From Candidatus Ornithospirochaeta stercorigallinarum (GTDB lineage: Bacteria; Spirochaetota; Spirochaetia; Sphaerochaetales; Sphaerochaetaceae), in contig DVIF01000046.1 in NCBI GenBank assembly GCA_018711525.1, forward strand, positions 1 through 58,847: a stretch of DNA of 58,847 nt, read 5' to 3'. Both the position numbers and the translations under genes were made by a program. The notes below the pieces were generated by a model. The model made no database searches and was not told the DNA's origin. It was given only the letters and a program-made list of their open reading frames with translations. Of this stretch, positions 38,288 through 46,702 are shown one piece after another; positions within the stretch are counted from its first letter, which is position 1; each line of letters starts with the position of its first letter.

Positions 38288-39239
38288 AGCTCTTATAAGG
38301 GCTGTTGAGGAGAGCAGCTGCATCGCCATCATCTCACACGTCAATCCTGATGGTGATGCAATCTTTTCCTCCCTAGCGCTTTCATGCATACTCGGAAAGC
38401 TAGGAAAGGAAGTGCACCTCTTCAATGACGGACCGTTTAGTAGGAAGGAGATAATGGGATATGCACACCTCTTCTCATCTTCTGTGGATCAAGAGGTGAA
38501 GGAGAAGCATCCTCTTGTCGTGATCCTCGACTGCTCTACAGAAGATAGGCCGGGAATGGTCTATCAGGAGCTGAAGGGCAGCAAGACCATAGTGATCGAC
38601 CATCATGCATCAGGGAGGGCATTCTATGACGAGGAGCTTTCATACATCGTCCCCCTCTCCCCTTCCACAACACTTCTTGTAGATGAGTTAAGAATCGCAC
38701 TTGGCGTGGAGCTAGAGAAGGAATTTGCAGAGTATCTTCTACTCGGATTCCTTACAGATACCGGCTTCTTCCATTTCATTTCAGACATCCAGGCCCCGGA
38801 TAGCTTCAAAAAGGTCTCATCATTCATCTCGACGGGACTCAATCCATATGAGCTGTATGACAGGATGCATGATGGAAGGAAGCTTGAAGATGTCAAGCTC
38901 GTCGCAAGAATCCTTGAAGAGTGTGAGCCTGCACTCGAAGGAAAGGTAATCATCGCATATGAGAAGAAAGACAGTTTGAGCTCAGAGCGTCCCGGGGACT
39001 CCGTATACCCTGCTCTTCTGGAATGCGAAGGCGTCAAGGTCGTCGTACTCATAAAAGAGAAGGAAAACGGCATTGAATTCGGATTCAGGGCGAAGAGGAA
39101 TGCAAATGTCGATGTCGGGGCGCTGGCATCAAGCCTCTCAGGAGGGGGACATGCACTTGCTGCAGGAGCTACTGTAGAGAACCTGAAAAGTGAGGATGCA
39201 AAGTCGTTCATTCTTGAAAAGCTCAGGCCACTTGTTTGA
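38250..39239 (+). CDS. DHH-family phosphoesterase (NrnA-like nanoRNase/pAp phosphatase)
   Basis: [54 protein letters not shown]-terminal [10 protein letters not shown]. Confidence 0.88.
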   Translation: MEKKKSLFHPIPEALIRAVEESSCIAIISHVNPDGDAIFSSLALSCILGKLGKEVHLFNDGPFSRKEIMGYAHLFSSSVDQEVKEKHPLVVILDCSTEDRPGMVYQELKGSKTIVIDHHASGRAFYDEELSYIVPLSPSTTLLVDELRIALGVELEKEFAEYLLLGFLTDTGFFHFISDIQAPDSFKKVSSFISTGLNPYELYDRMHDGRKLEDVKLVARILEECEPALEGKVIIAYEKKDSLSSERPGDSVYPALLECEGVKVVVLIKEKENGIEFGFRAKRNANVDVGALASSLSGGGHALAAGATVENLKSEDAKSFILEKLRPLV

Positions 39240-39334
39240 ATAATCCAATATAATACATTAATTTATTTCAATCATTCATATAATCATCCATCTCATCCAC
39301 ATCACTTGCATAAAAGAGGCAGGAGTGGATTCAG

Positions 39335-40348
39335 ATGGATGCTGTTTTTTCAGAGGATGAGGATAAGAGTCTTACATCACTCGTCCTATATTACAACTCA
39401 CTGTCAGCTTGCAGTAGAAAGAAAGAGATTGAGAAGACCCTTGTTAAGAAGACGGAGATGCTTATCTTCACAATACCGCTGAGCAAGGGTTTCCTCTCTG
39501 AGGAGGACATAACCGAATTCTATATCAAGCAGAAGCAGAATGCGCTTGAGATCATCTCCTGCTATGTGATAACAAGGCGGACATACCTGGAGTATCTGAC
39601 GGAGGTACTGAGGAAGAAGTCACGGGTCTTTGCGATGCAGAAGTACAGGAAGCACAAGGAGGAGATGCTCCTTGAACATGCAGAGACATGGAACGACCTC
39701 TATGACGGGTACTACCTTTCTGATTTCGAAGCCTCATACAGCACAGAGGACTTCTCTTTTTCAGGAGACTACGACAGGATGAGCCTTACGGAGATGACAG
39801 AGCACATTATAAAGGAGAGGATATTCGATAAAAGGGAAGCAAGCCCTATGGAGAGGGTGCTCAGGATGAGCTTCACAAGAGTCAAGGCACGAAAGGATTT
39901 CCTATGCCTGCTCTTATATGTGCCGAGCGATACGGTAAGGCATGAAAGCCTTGCAATCTCCAAGGCACTGGAGGTGAAGGAGGAGGCGATCATAAAGTTC
40001 TTCGAGCTGAAGGAAAGCTACATTGAGCAGCTGTTAGAAGAAAGGAGAAAGGAGATTGAGAAGATGGCCATACGTCATTACAAGTCGCTCATACGCCTGA
40101 ACTATGAATACTCCCTCCTCTCATCATCGGATGAGGAGAAAAAGAGGATCCTGAAAAGTGAAGAGGTGGTTCTCAAAGCATACACGAAGAGGATAGGACA
40201 GCTGAGGCATCTGAACAACGGACTGAGCCACGGTCAAATTGCGAAACTCCTCAACTACTCCCGTGCAAGCATATGCCAAGCGGTCAAGGCGGCAGTGAAA
40301 AACCTTGAAGAGGCGAAAGAGGCTGTCAGGATGATGAAAATAGTATGA
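39335..40348 (+). CDS. Uncharacterised protein with sigma-region-2-like N-terminus and C-terminal HTH
   Basis: MLIFTIPLSKGFLSEEDITEFYIKQKQNALEIISCYVITRRTYLEYLTEVLRKKSR resembles sigma region 2; LSHGQIAKLLNYSRASICQAVKAAVKNLEEA is HTH-like. Confidence 0.5.
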   Translation: MDAVFSEDEDKSLTSLVLYYNSLSACSRKKEIEKTLVKKTEMLIFTIPLSKGFLSEEDITEFYIKQKQNALEIISCYVITRRTYLEYLTEVLRKKSRVFAMQKYRKHKEEMLLEHAETWNDLYDGYYLSDFEASYSTEDFSFSGDYDRMSLTEMTEHIIKERIFDKREASPMERVLRMSFTRVKARKDFLCLLLYVPSDTVRHESLAISKALEVKEEAIIKFFELKESYIEQLLEERRKEIEKMAIRHYKSLIRLNYEYSLLSSSDEEKKRILKSEEVVLKAYTKRIGQLRHLNNGLSHGQIAKLLNYSRASICQAVKAAVKNLEEAKEAVRMMKIV

Positions 40349-40369
40349 CTATGGATTATCATAAGGGAT

Positions 40370-40744
40370 ATGAAGAAGATGCTGATCCTCCTGATGATCC
40401 TCATGCTTTCATCCTGTCGGAGCGTAGAGAGGAATGAAGAGATGAAAACCATGGAAAAGGATGACGGCCTTTCCATCTCCTTCATAGTGGACGGGAAGTA
40501 CTATGCCGAGCTGAAAAAGAATCAAGGTATGTATTTCCTCTCCATTCCAGAGCTTATAATCAGAGACCTCAGGCTCAACAGATATACCACTAAGCTAGGC
40601 AATCCTGTATTCTCCGCACCGGGCAGGGATATCAACATCAAGCTGTATGATGCCCTGCTCTTCTTCTCATATGACAGCTACCATGCATACATACCCTACC
40701 ATGAGACAGGCAAAAAGAGCGGGGACTATTACCATTTCATTTAG
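40370..40744 (+). CDS. Small putative lipoprotein
   Basis: MKKMLILLMILMLSSC lipobox-like signal peptide. Confidence 0.65.
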   Translation: MKKMLILLMILMLSSCRSVERNEEMKTMEKDDGLSISFIVDGKYYAELKKNQGMYFLSIPELIIRDLRLNRYTTKLGNPVFSAPGRDINIKLYDALLFFSYDSYHAYIPYHETGKKSGDYYHFI

Positions 40745-40764
40745 TTAAGTGTTATATTGATTCC

Positions 40765-41382
40765 ATGAAGTTATACCTTGCAAGCAACAACGAGCATAAG
40801 AGGAGGGAGTTCGAAGAGCTTCTTCCTGAATACGAGATAATCCTTCCAAAGGATGAGGGTTACGAGTTTAATCCCGTCGAGGATGGCAAATCCTTCATTG
40901 AAAACGCCCTTATAAAAGCCGAAGAGCTCTATAGAATAATCGGAAAGCCCTGTATCGCAGACGACTCGGGGCTCTGTGTAGATGCCTTCGGAGGAAAGCC
41001 CGGGATACACACCGCCAGATACGGGGAGGAAGGGGGAGGAAAACTTACGGACAAGGAGAAGTACACCCTCCTATTGAAGAACATGGAAGGACTGGAGAAT
41101 AGAAAAGCGAGATTCGTCTGTACGATGGTCCTCATAGTGGATGAGCACAACAAATACGTTGTGGAGAAATCCGTGGAGGGAAGGATCGTGAGAGAAGCGG
41201 AGGGAGAGGGAGGATTCGGCTACGACCCGGTGTTCTACAACGAAGAGGCAATGGCTGTGTCCGCTAATCTCACAGTAGAAGAGAAGAACACATATTCTCA
41301 CAGGGCGAAGGCGGCCAATGCCATAAAGAAGATACTAGAGATGGAAAAGGAGACGATATGGAAAGAAATGAACAGAAAATAA
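40765..41382 (+). CDS. rdgB: Non-canonical purine NTP pyrophosphatase (RdgB/HAM1)
   Basis: LASNNEHKRREFEELL, SFIENALIKAE, IADDSGLCVDAFGGKPGIHTARYGEEGG, GEGGFGYDPVFY, SHRAKA. Confidence 0.95.
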   Translation: MKLYLASNNEHKRREFEELLPEYEIILPKDEGYEFNPVEDGKSFIENALIKAEELYRIIGKPCIADDSGLCVDAFGGKPGIHTARYGEEGGGKLTDKEKYTLLLKNMEGLENRKARFVCTMVLIVDEHNKYVVEKSVEGRIVREAEGEGGFGYDPVFYNEEAMAVSANLTVEEKNTYSHRAKAANAIKKILEMEKETIWKEMNRK

Positions 41383-43130
41383 ACGACACATGGGATCTTT
41401 CAAGCCTCTCAGCCAGTGATGAGGCATTCCTCAAGGACCTGAAGAAGCTTGAAAAGAGAGTCAAGGAGATAAAAGCACTCAAGGGAACGATAGGAAAGGA
41501 TTCCGACAGCTTTCATAACGCCCTTTGTCTTCTCAGGGACATCCTGAGAGAGCTTGAGCGCCTATCAAGCTATGCATTTTTGAAATACAGTGTCGACAGC
41601 ACCAATGCGACTGTGATGAAAAACGCAGGCCTCTATGAAGAGGTCGAGAACAAGATAAGCGAGGCCCTTTCCTTCTTCGACCCGGAGCTGATGGCGATCG
41701 AGGATGAGAAGATAAATGCTTATCTGAAAGAGAGGAGGAACAGGGAGTTCGTCAGATATGTGAAAAAGAGCAGGAGATTCAAGGAGCACATACTCAGCGA
41801 GAAGGAGGAACGCCTGCTCAGCCTGTACTCTCCCGTCGGCTCCTCATTCCAGGACACATTCCAGGACATGAACAACATCGATCTCGATTTCGGAGAGGTA
41901 AACGGCGAGAAGCTCACTCATTCGAACTACACCAAATTCATACGGGATGAGAACGAGGACATCAGGAGGGAGGCATACACGAAACTCTATGCGGCATATG
42001 AGAGGAACAGGCACACCCTTGCAAGGATCTATTCAGGTTCTGTGAAGAACGACATATTCCGTGCAAGAGCCAGAGGATACAAGAGCTCACTGGATAAAGC
42101 GCTCTTTCCCGACAGGATTCCCCAAGCCGTCTACCTCAACCTGATAGAGGAGGTGCATAAAGCATTTCCCCTCCTCCACCGCTACTACCAGATGAAAGCG
42201 CGCTCCCAAGGCAAGGAGAAGATCATGCACTACGATGTATATCTGAGCATGGAGAAGGATGCAAAGGTCAACTACAGCTACGATGAGGCGGTATCAATAA
42301 TATCGGATACCGTCAAGGTCCTTGGAGAGGACTACAGGACAACTCTCGTAGACGGACTGACGAAGGAGCGCTGGGTGGACCGCTACAACAACAAAGGCAA
42401 GAGAAGCGGGGCCTTCAGTGCAGGTGGGTATACTGGAAAGCCTTACATAATGATGAATTATGAGGATGCGGTGCTTGACAGCGTCTACACACTGATCCAT
42501 GAAGGCGGCCACAGCATGCACACCTACTACTCGGTCAGGAACAACCCGTTCATGAGCTACAACTACACGATATTCGAGGCGGAAGTAGCATCTACCTTCA
42601 ACGAGTCCCTTCTGACCGATTACCTTATTAAAAACAGTGACGACAAGGTCAGGAAATACATTGTGTCAAAGCATCTCGACGACATCGTTGCCACACTCTT
42701 CAGGCAGACCATGTTCGCAGAATACGAGCTTATAGTGCATGAGGATGCACAAAAGGGAGTTCCTCTGACGATAGACTACCTGAGAAGCACATACAGAAAG
42801 CTTCTGGATGAGTACTTCGGAGAGGCTGTCGGAATGCTTGATGTAAGCGACCTTGAGGCTCTGAGGATCCCGCATTTCTATACGGCATTCTATACATACA
42901 AATACGCAACCGGCATAAGTGCGGCGCTCGCACTCTCTGAGAAGGTCCTTGGCGGAGGAGAGAAAGAGAGGGACGACTACCTGGCCTTCCTCAAATCAGG
43001 AGGCTCGGAATATCCTATCAACGCACTGAAAAAGGCAGGGGTCGACATGTCGCGTCCGGAGCCGGTCAGAAGCGCCACAAAACACTTTGAGGGCATGCTC
43101 GACCTCTTCGAGAGCCTCAATCAAAACTGA
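41358..43130 (+). CDS. pepF: Oligoendopeptidase F (M3 peptidase)
   Basis: HEGGHSMHTYYS (HExxH-like HEGGH), TFNESLLTDYL, 590 aa PepF architecture. Confidence 0.92.
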   Translation: MERNEQKINDTWDLSSLSASDEAFLKDLKKLEKRVKEIKALKGTIGKDSDSFHNALCLLRDILRELERLSSYAFLKYSVDSTNATVMKNAGLYEEVENKISEALSFFDPELMAIEDEKINAYLKERRNREFVRYVKKSRRFKEHILSEKEERLLSLYSPVGSSFQDTFQDMNNIDLDFGEVNGEKLTHSNYTKFIRDENEDIRREAYTKLYAAYERNRHTLARIYSGSVKNDIFRARARGYKSSLDKALFPDRIPQAVYLNLIEEVHKAFPLLHRYYQMKARSQGKEKIMHYDVYLSMEKDAKVNYSYDEAVSIISDTVKVLGEDYRTTLVDGLTKERWVDRYNNKGKRSGAFSAGGYTGKPYIMMNYEDAVLDSVYTLIHEGGHSMHTYYSVRNNPFMSYNYTIFEAEVASTFNESLLTDYLIKNSDDKVRKYIVSKHLDDIVATLFRQTMFAEYELIVHEDAQKGVPLTIDYLRSTYRKLLDEYFGEAVGMLDVSDLEALRIPHFYTAFYTYKYATGISAALALSEKVLGGGEKERDDYLAFLKSGGSEYPINALKKAGVDMSRPEPVRSATKHFEGMLDLFESLNQN

Positions 43131-43476
43131 TTGCGTGGATCCGTCCATCCTTGAAAGTGAAAGATAGATATCTGCCATCGCTGAGACAAAGTACTCCGAT
43201 GGCATCGTTCTTCTCCTCTGTAAAGACAAAATCATCGAGGGGAAGAATCTGCTGAAGGGGCTCAAGGGTCTGGGAGACAAGGAGGGAATCGGCAGAGGAA
43301 TACTTCTCATACCACTCAAGGTCCACCTCCTCCTTCAATGCCTTGTAGAGCACCGCATGGTCGCTTTCCTCCTGATAATCCATCACAATGCGCTCTCCCC
43401 TCTCATCATATGGGGCCACGGCACTTAAAGAGAGGGTGCTGAAAATCATAAGCAGGATGATAAAACTTCTCTTCAT
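43117..43476 (-). CDS. Small secreted/periplasmic hypothetical protein
   Basis: MKRSFIILLMIFSTLSLSAVA signal peptide; overlaps pepF 3' end convergently by 14 nt. Confidence 0.55.
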   Translation of the reverse strand: MKRSFIILLMIFSTLSLSAVAPYDERGERIVMDYQEESDHAVLYKALKEEVDLEWYEKYSSADSLLVSQTLEPLQQILPLDDFVFTEEKNDAIGVLCLSDGRYLSFTFKDGRIHAISFD

Positions 43477-43543
43477 CAGGAATGAGGATACGTCAAAAGA
43501 AGAAAAAAAGCAAAGATCTGTGTTTTTGTGCTATCTTTTCCAT

Positions 43544-44809
43544 ATGAGAAGAGAAGAAATACTTGCACTGTTATATGACGGCTTCACCCATTCGATAAAA
43601 GATCCGCTATGGGGCAACATCCCGATGAGCTCGGCATTCAAGGCACTTCTGGAGAACAAGGACGTGCAGAAGCTTGCACGCATAAAGCAGAACGGACCGA
43701 CCTATCACATATACCCCGGAAGCGTACACACACGTCTCGACCACTCCATCGGAGTCTACCACCTCTCGCGCATGATAATCCTCTCCCTTGCTACAAAGAA
43801 CGAGGAGCTGCCCCTCTCAAGGGTCGGCATCATGAGCTTTCTTGCTTCAGGCCTCCTTCACGACATAGGCCACTTCCCATATGCCCACTCACTCAAGGAG
43901 CTCGCGATAAGGGAGCATGAGGAGATTGCAGCGGACATGATCCTGAACAACAGCTCTCTTAATGAAGATGTGAAGAAAACAGGCGCAGACCCTTTAATAA
44001 GTGCTTCGATCATAGATAAGAATATTGAAACCGACGATGAAGAAACTGCTCTCTACAGGATGATCCTCTCAGGTCCTCTGGATCCGGACAAGCTCGACTA
44101 CCTTTCGCGTGATGCATATTTCTCAGGCGTCCCATACGGTACGCAGAACACGGACTATATAATCAAGAGCCTCGACTTAAGGGATGGCAACCTCGTACTC
44201 GAAGAGGAGGCCCTGGTCTCCATAGAGCATGTCCTTTTCTCAAAATACATGATGTACAGGACCGTCTACTGGCACAAAGGGGTCAGAAGCGCTACGGCGA
44301 TGATAAAGAAAGCCCTGCTTTCCGCCCTCCGCGACAAGGTCATCACATATGAGGACCTCTATCTGAAAGACGATATCGAGTTCTCCGTCCTCGCAGAAAG
44401 ATATAAGAGCTATGAACCGTTCATCCTGATCGAGAGGGTCGAGCACAACAATCTTCTGGAGAAGAAGGTGGAGCTTGCCCTGGATGCCTATCCAAGACTG
44501 AGAAAGATGGCAGAGGACCTGGATGAGAGGATGGAGGCCGAGAGGATGATCTTCTCAGCACTTAGAAGGAAATACAGCGCTCTCAAGGAGTATGAGACGA
44601 TAATAGACATCCCCGAACCTGTGAATTTCGAGAGCTCCATGCTCCTATTGAGGAAAAACGGTGAGGTGACCCCCATAAGGGAGGATGAGAGCGTCCTCAG
44701 CAGAGAGGTCGGCATGGTATTCTCATCTGTTTTGAGAAAGCTCTCGATATTTCTTCCTCATTATGTTAGCTTTTCCGATGTAGCTGATGTGCTCAAGGAG
44801 ATGTTCTGA
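43544..44809 (+). CDS. HD-superfamily phosphohydrolase
   Basis: SVHTRLDHSIGVYHLSRMI, ASGLLHDIGHFPYAHSLKE (HD motif), DKLDYLSRDAYFSG. Confidence 0.9.
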   Translation: MRREEILALLYDGFTHSIKDPLWGNIPMSSAFKALLENKDVQKLARIKQNGPTYHIYPGSVHTRLDHSIGVYHLSRMIILSLATKNEELPLSRVGIMSFLASGLLHDIGHFPYAHSLKELAIREHEEIAADMILNNSSLNEDVKKTGADPLISASIIDKNIETDDEETALYRMILSGPLDPDKLDYLSRDAYFSGVPYGTQNTDYIIKSLDLRDGNLVLEEEALVSIEHVLFSKYMMYRTVYWHKGVRSATAMIKKALLSALRDKVITYEDLYLKDDIEFSVLAERYKSYEPFILIERVEHNNLLEKKVELALDAYPRLRKMAEDLDERMEAERMIFSALRRKYSALKEYETIIDIPEPVNFESSMLLLRKNGEVTPIREDESVLSREVGMVFSSVLRKLSIFLPHYVSFSDVADVLKEMF

Positions 44810-45588
44810 TGGAAGGAAAGCTTAGCTACAGGAACCTGATAGAAGGAGAGATTCCACCATGGGTGATGAGATTCATCAAGGAGACGGGGAAAGGAATCAA
44901 CGAATTCGAGATGATAAAGGATGGGGATACGGTACTCATCTCCGCAAGCGGAGGGAAAGACTCGCTCGCGCTCTCACTCGCACTATCAATCAGAAGGAAA
45001 TGGCTTCCGATAGACTACACTCTCAAAGCCCTCATGATAAATTGGATAGAGCATCCGATCGACGATGAATACAAGCAGAAGCTCAAGGAGTACTACCAGG
45101 CCCTCGGGATAGAGTTCATGATCGTGGACGAGCATCAGTTTCCCTCCTCTTTCAAAGGTGAATTCAACTGCTATCTGTGCTCAAGGAACAGAAGGAGGAT
45201 ACTTTTCGATTACGCATTTAAAAACGACATACGTCTCATCGCCATGGGGCATCACCTCGACGACCTGGTGGAGACAAGTCTGATGAACCTCTCTTTCAGG
45301 GCAAGGCATGATACGATGAAGCCGGTACAGGAGTTCTTCGATGGAAAGCTATACGTCATACGTCCGATGATAAGGGTCCATGAGAACGTGACGCGAAGGC
45401 TTAAGGAGATGTACGACATTCCGGCTGTCAAGCCAGTCTGCCCGTACGACCAGACCAATGTGAGGGCACGCCTGAAGCCGATTGTCAGCGAACTCTGCCA
45501 CATAGACAAGCTTGCCAGGGAGCATATCTACTCCTCCTATGCCTTCCCAAGCCCCTTGAAAAGCGTCAAAGAGGAAAGGGATGATTGA
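44809..45588 (+). CDS. ttcA: TtcA-like PP-loop tRNA thiolation protein
   Basis: LISASGGKDSLALSLAL PP-loop, CYLCSRNRRR, GHHLDDLVETSLMNL, C-terminal CPYDQTNVRARLK. Confidence 0.85.
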   Translation: MEGKLSYRNLIEGEIPPWVMRFIKETGKGINEFEMIKDGDTVLISASGGKDSLALSLALSIRRKWLPIDYTLKALMINWIEHPIDDEYKQKLKEYYQALGIEFMIVDEHQFPSSFKGEFNCYLCSRNRRRILFDYAFKNDIRLIAMGHHLDDLVETSLMNLSFRARHDTMKPVQEFFDGKLYVIRPMIRVHENVTRRLKEMYDIPAVKPVCPYDQTNVRARLKPIVSELCHIDKLAREHIYSSYAFPSPLKSVKEERDD

Positions 45589-45705
45589 GGAGAAAAACAG
45601 CAATCCTTCTTCGTTTTTCATGATAAAGCATTGTACTGCGACCAGATATTCCAATCCTGACGATACATTGCCCGCAAAACAATAAAAAGAAAAATGTAAT
45701 AATTA

Positions 45706-45733
45706 TTGTGGAACAGTGTTCTAAATATATGAT
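45706..45733 (+). promoter_or_regulatory. Candidate promoter of the surface-protein gene
   Basis: TTGTGG-N16-TATGAT; GAACAGTGTTC palindrome in spacer. Confidence 0.35.
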
Positions 45734-45754
45734 AAACTACAGTAAGAGGTTCGT

Positions 45755-46702
45755 ATGAAGAGAATAATAACCGCCTTAATCTTATTGCTGTCCATATCCA
45801 GTCTTTTCGCCGTAAACCTGGACGTGACGGTGACAAGCGGCAATTTTGAACTATATGACGCCTACGGCCGAAGATGCGACGGGGTAGCAGTATCTGATCT
45901 AGAGGGTCTCATCGTTCTTACAAATGAAGAAGAAGTTACATTCTCTACCGATTACGGAGATATCATACTTGGTGGAAATTCGATATTCTCTGTTCTCTCC
46001 CTGGATGCTTCAGCCCCTACATTCTATCTGATAGACGGAAAGGCGGGCTTTGACCTGAGAGAGGACATCTACATCCAGGTCTACACTCCTGTGACACTTA
46101 CGGCTTTGAACGAGTCGGGTGTATATGAGATCATCACCACAGATGATGAAGAGGCGATCTACAACTACAGCGCAGACAGTTATGCAAGAAGTCTTGACGG
46201 ACTGAGCGGAATCAGCTACGAGATCTATCCTCAGACATATTCAAGTCTGACGAGGATGGTCGTGAACATCCCGCTTGACCAGGTCGATACACTTCCTCCT
46301 GAGCAGGAGACAAAAGAGATCAGCGTCGAGGATGTTGTTGAAGAAGTGGTTGAAGAGGTGATCAGACCAAAGGAGCCTACAATCATAAGCGTCGAGGGAA
46401 AGCTCAACATCCCTTCAAAGCCGAAACTGGTAGTAAGCGAGACATATCTTCCACCTGTCCCAGAGGCACCTGAGGTGGTTGTAAAGGGATACGAATACAG
46501 CATCCCATCCCCTGCAAGTCTCTCGATTACGAAGCATGAGCTTACAGGCTTTGCAGTTCCTTCCATCCCTTCGATTGAAGTAGAGAGGAAGGTCGAGGGA
46601 GTTCCTGCAAAACCTGATTTCACCAGTGTCACATATGAATCGAACCTCATTGCTCCTGCAGTAAGCGTTTTCGAAGTCGAAAAAAAAACATTGACAGAGT
46701 AG
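45755..46702 (+). CDS. N-terminal segment of a frameshifted exported protein (FecR-like beta domain plus Pro-rich linker)
   Basis: Signal peptide MKRIITALILLLSISSLFA; ends EVEKKTLTE* directly after an A9 tract (46680-46688). The -1 frame continues without stop into the next ORF. Confidence 0.7.
   Translation: MKRIITALILLLSISSLFAVNLDVTVTSGNFELYDAYGRRCDGVAVSDLEGLIVLTNEEEVTFSTDYGDIILGGNSIFSVLSLDASAPTFYLIDGKAGFDLREDIYIQVYTPVTLTALNESGVYEIITTDDEEAIYNYSADSYARSLDGLSGISYEIYPQTYSSLTRMVVNIPLDQVDTLPPEQETKEISVEDVVEEVVEEVIRPKEPTIISVEGKLNIPSKPKLVVSETYLPPVPEAPEVVVKGYEYSIPSPASLSITKHELTGFAVPSIPSIEVERKVEGVPAKPDFTSVTYESNLIAPAVSVFEVEKKTLTE

Noticed and set aside
45711-45721. GAACAGTGTTC as a LexA/SOS box
   Set aside because: Half-sites GAAC/GTTC are separated by 3 nt, not the 4 nt of the Gram-positive-type box; no other SOS evidence.
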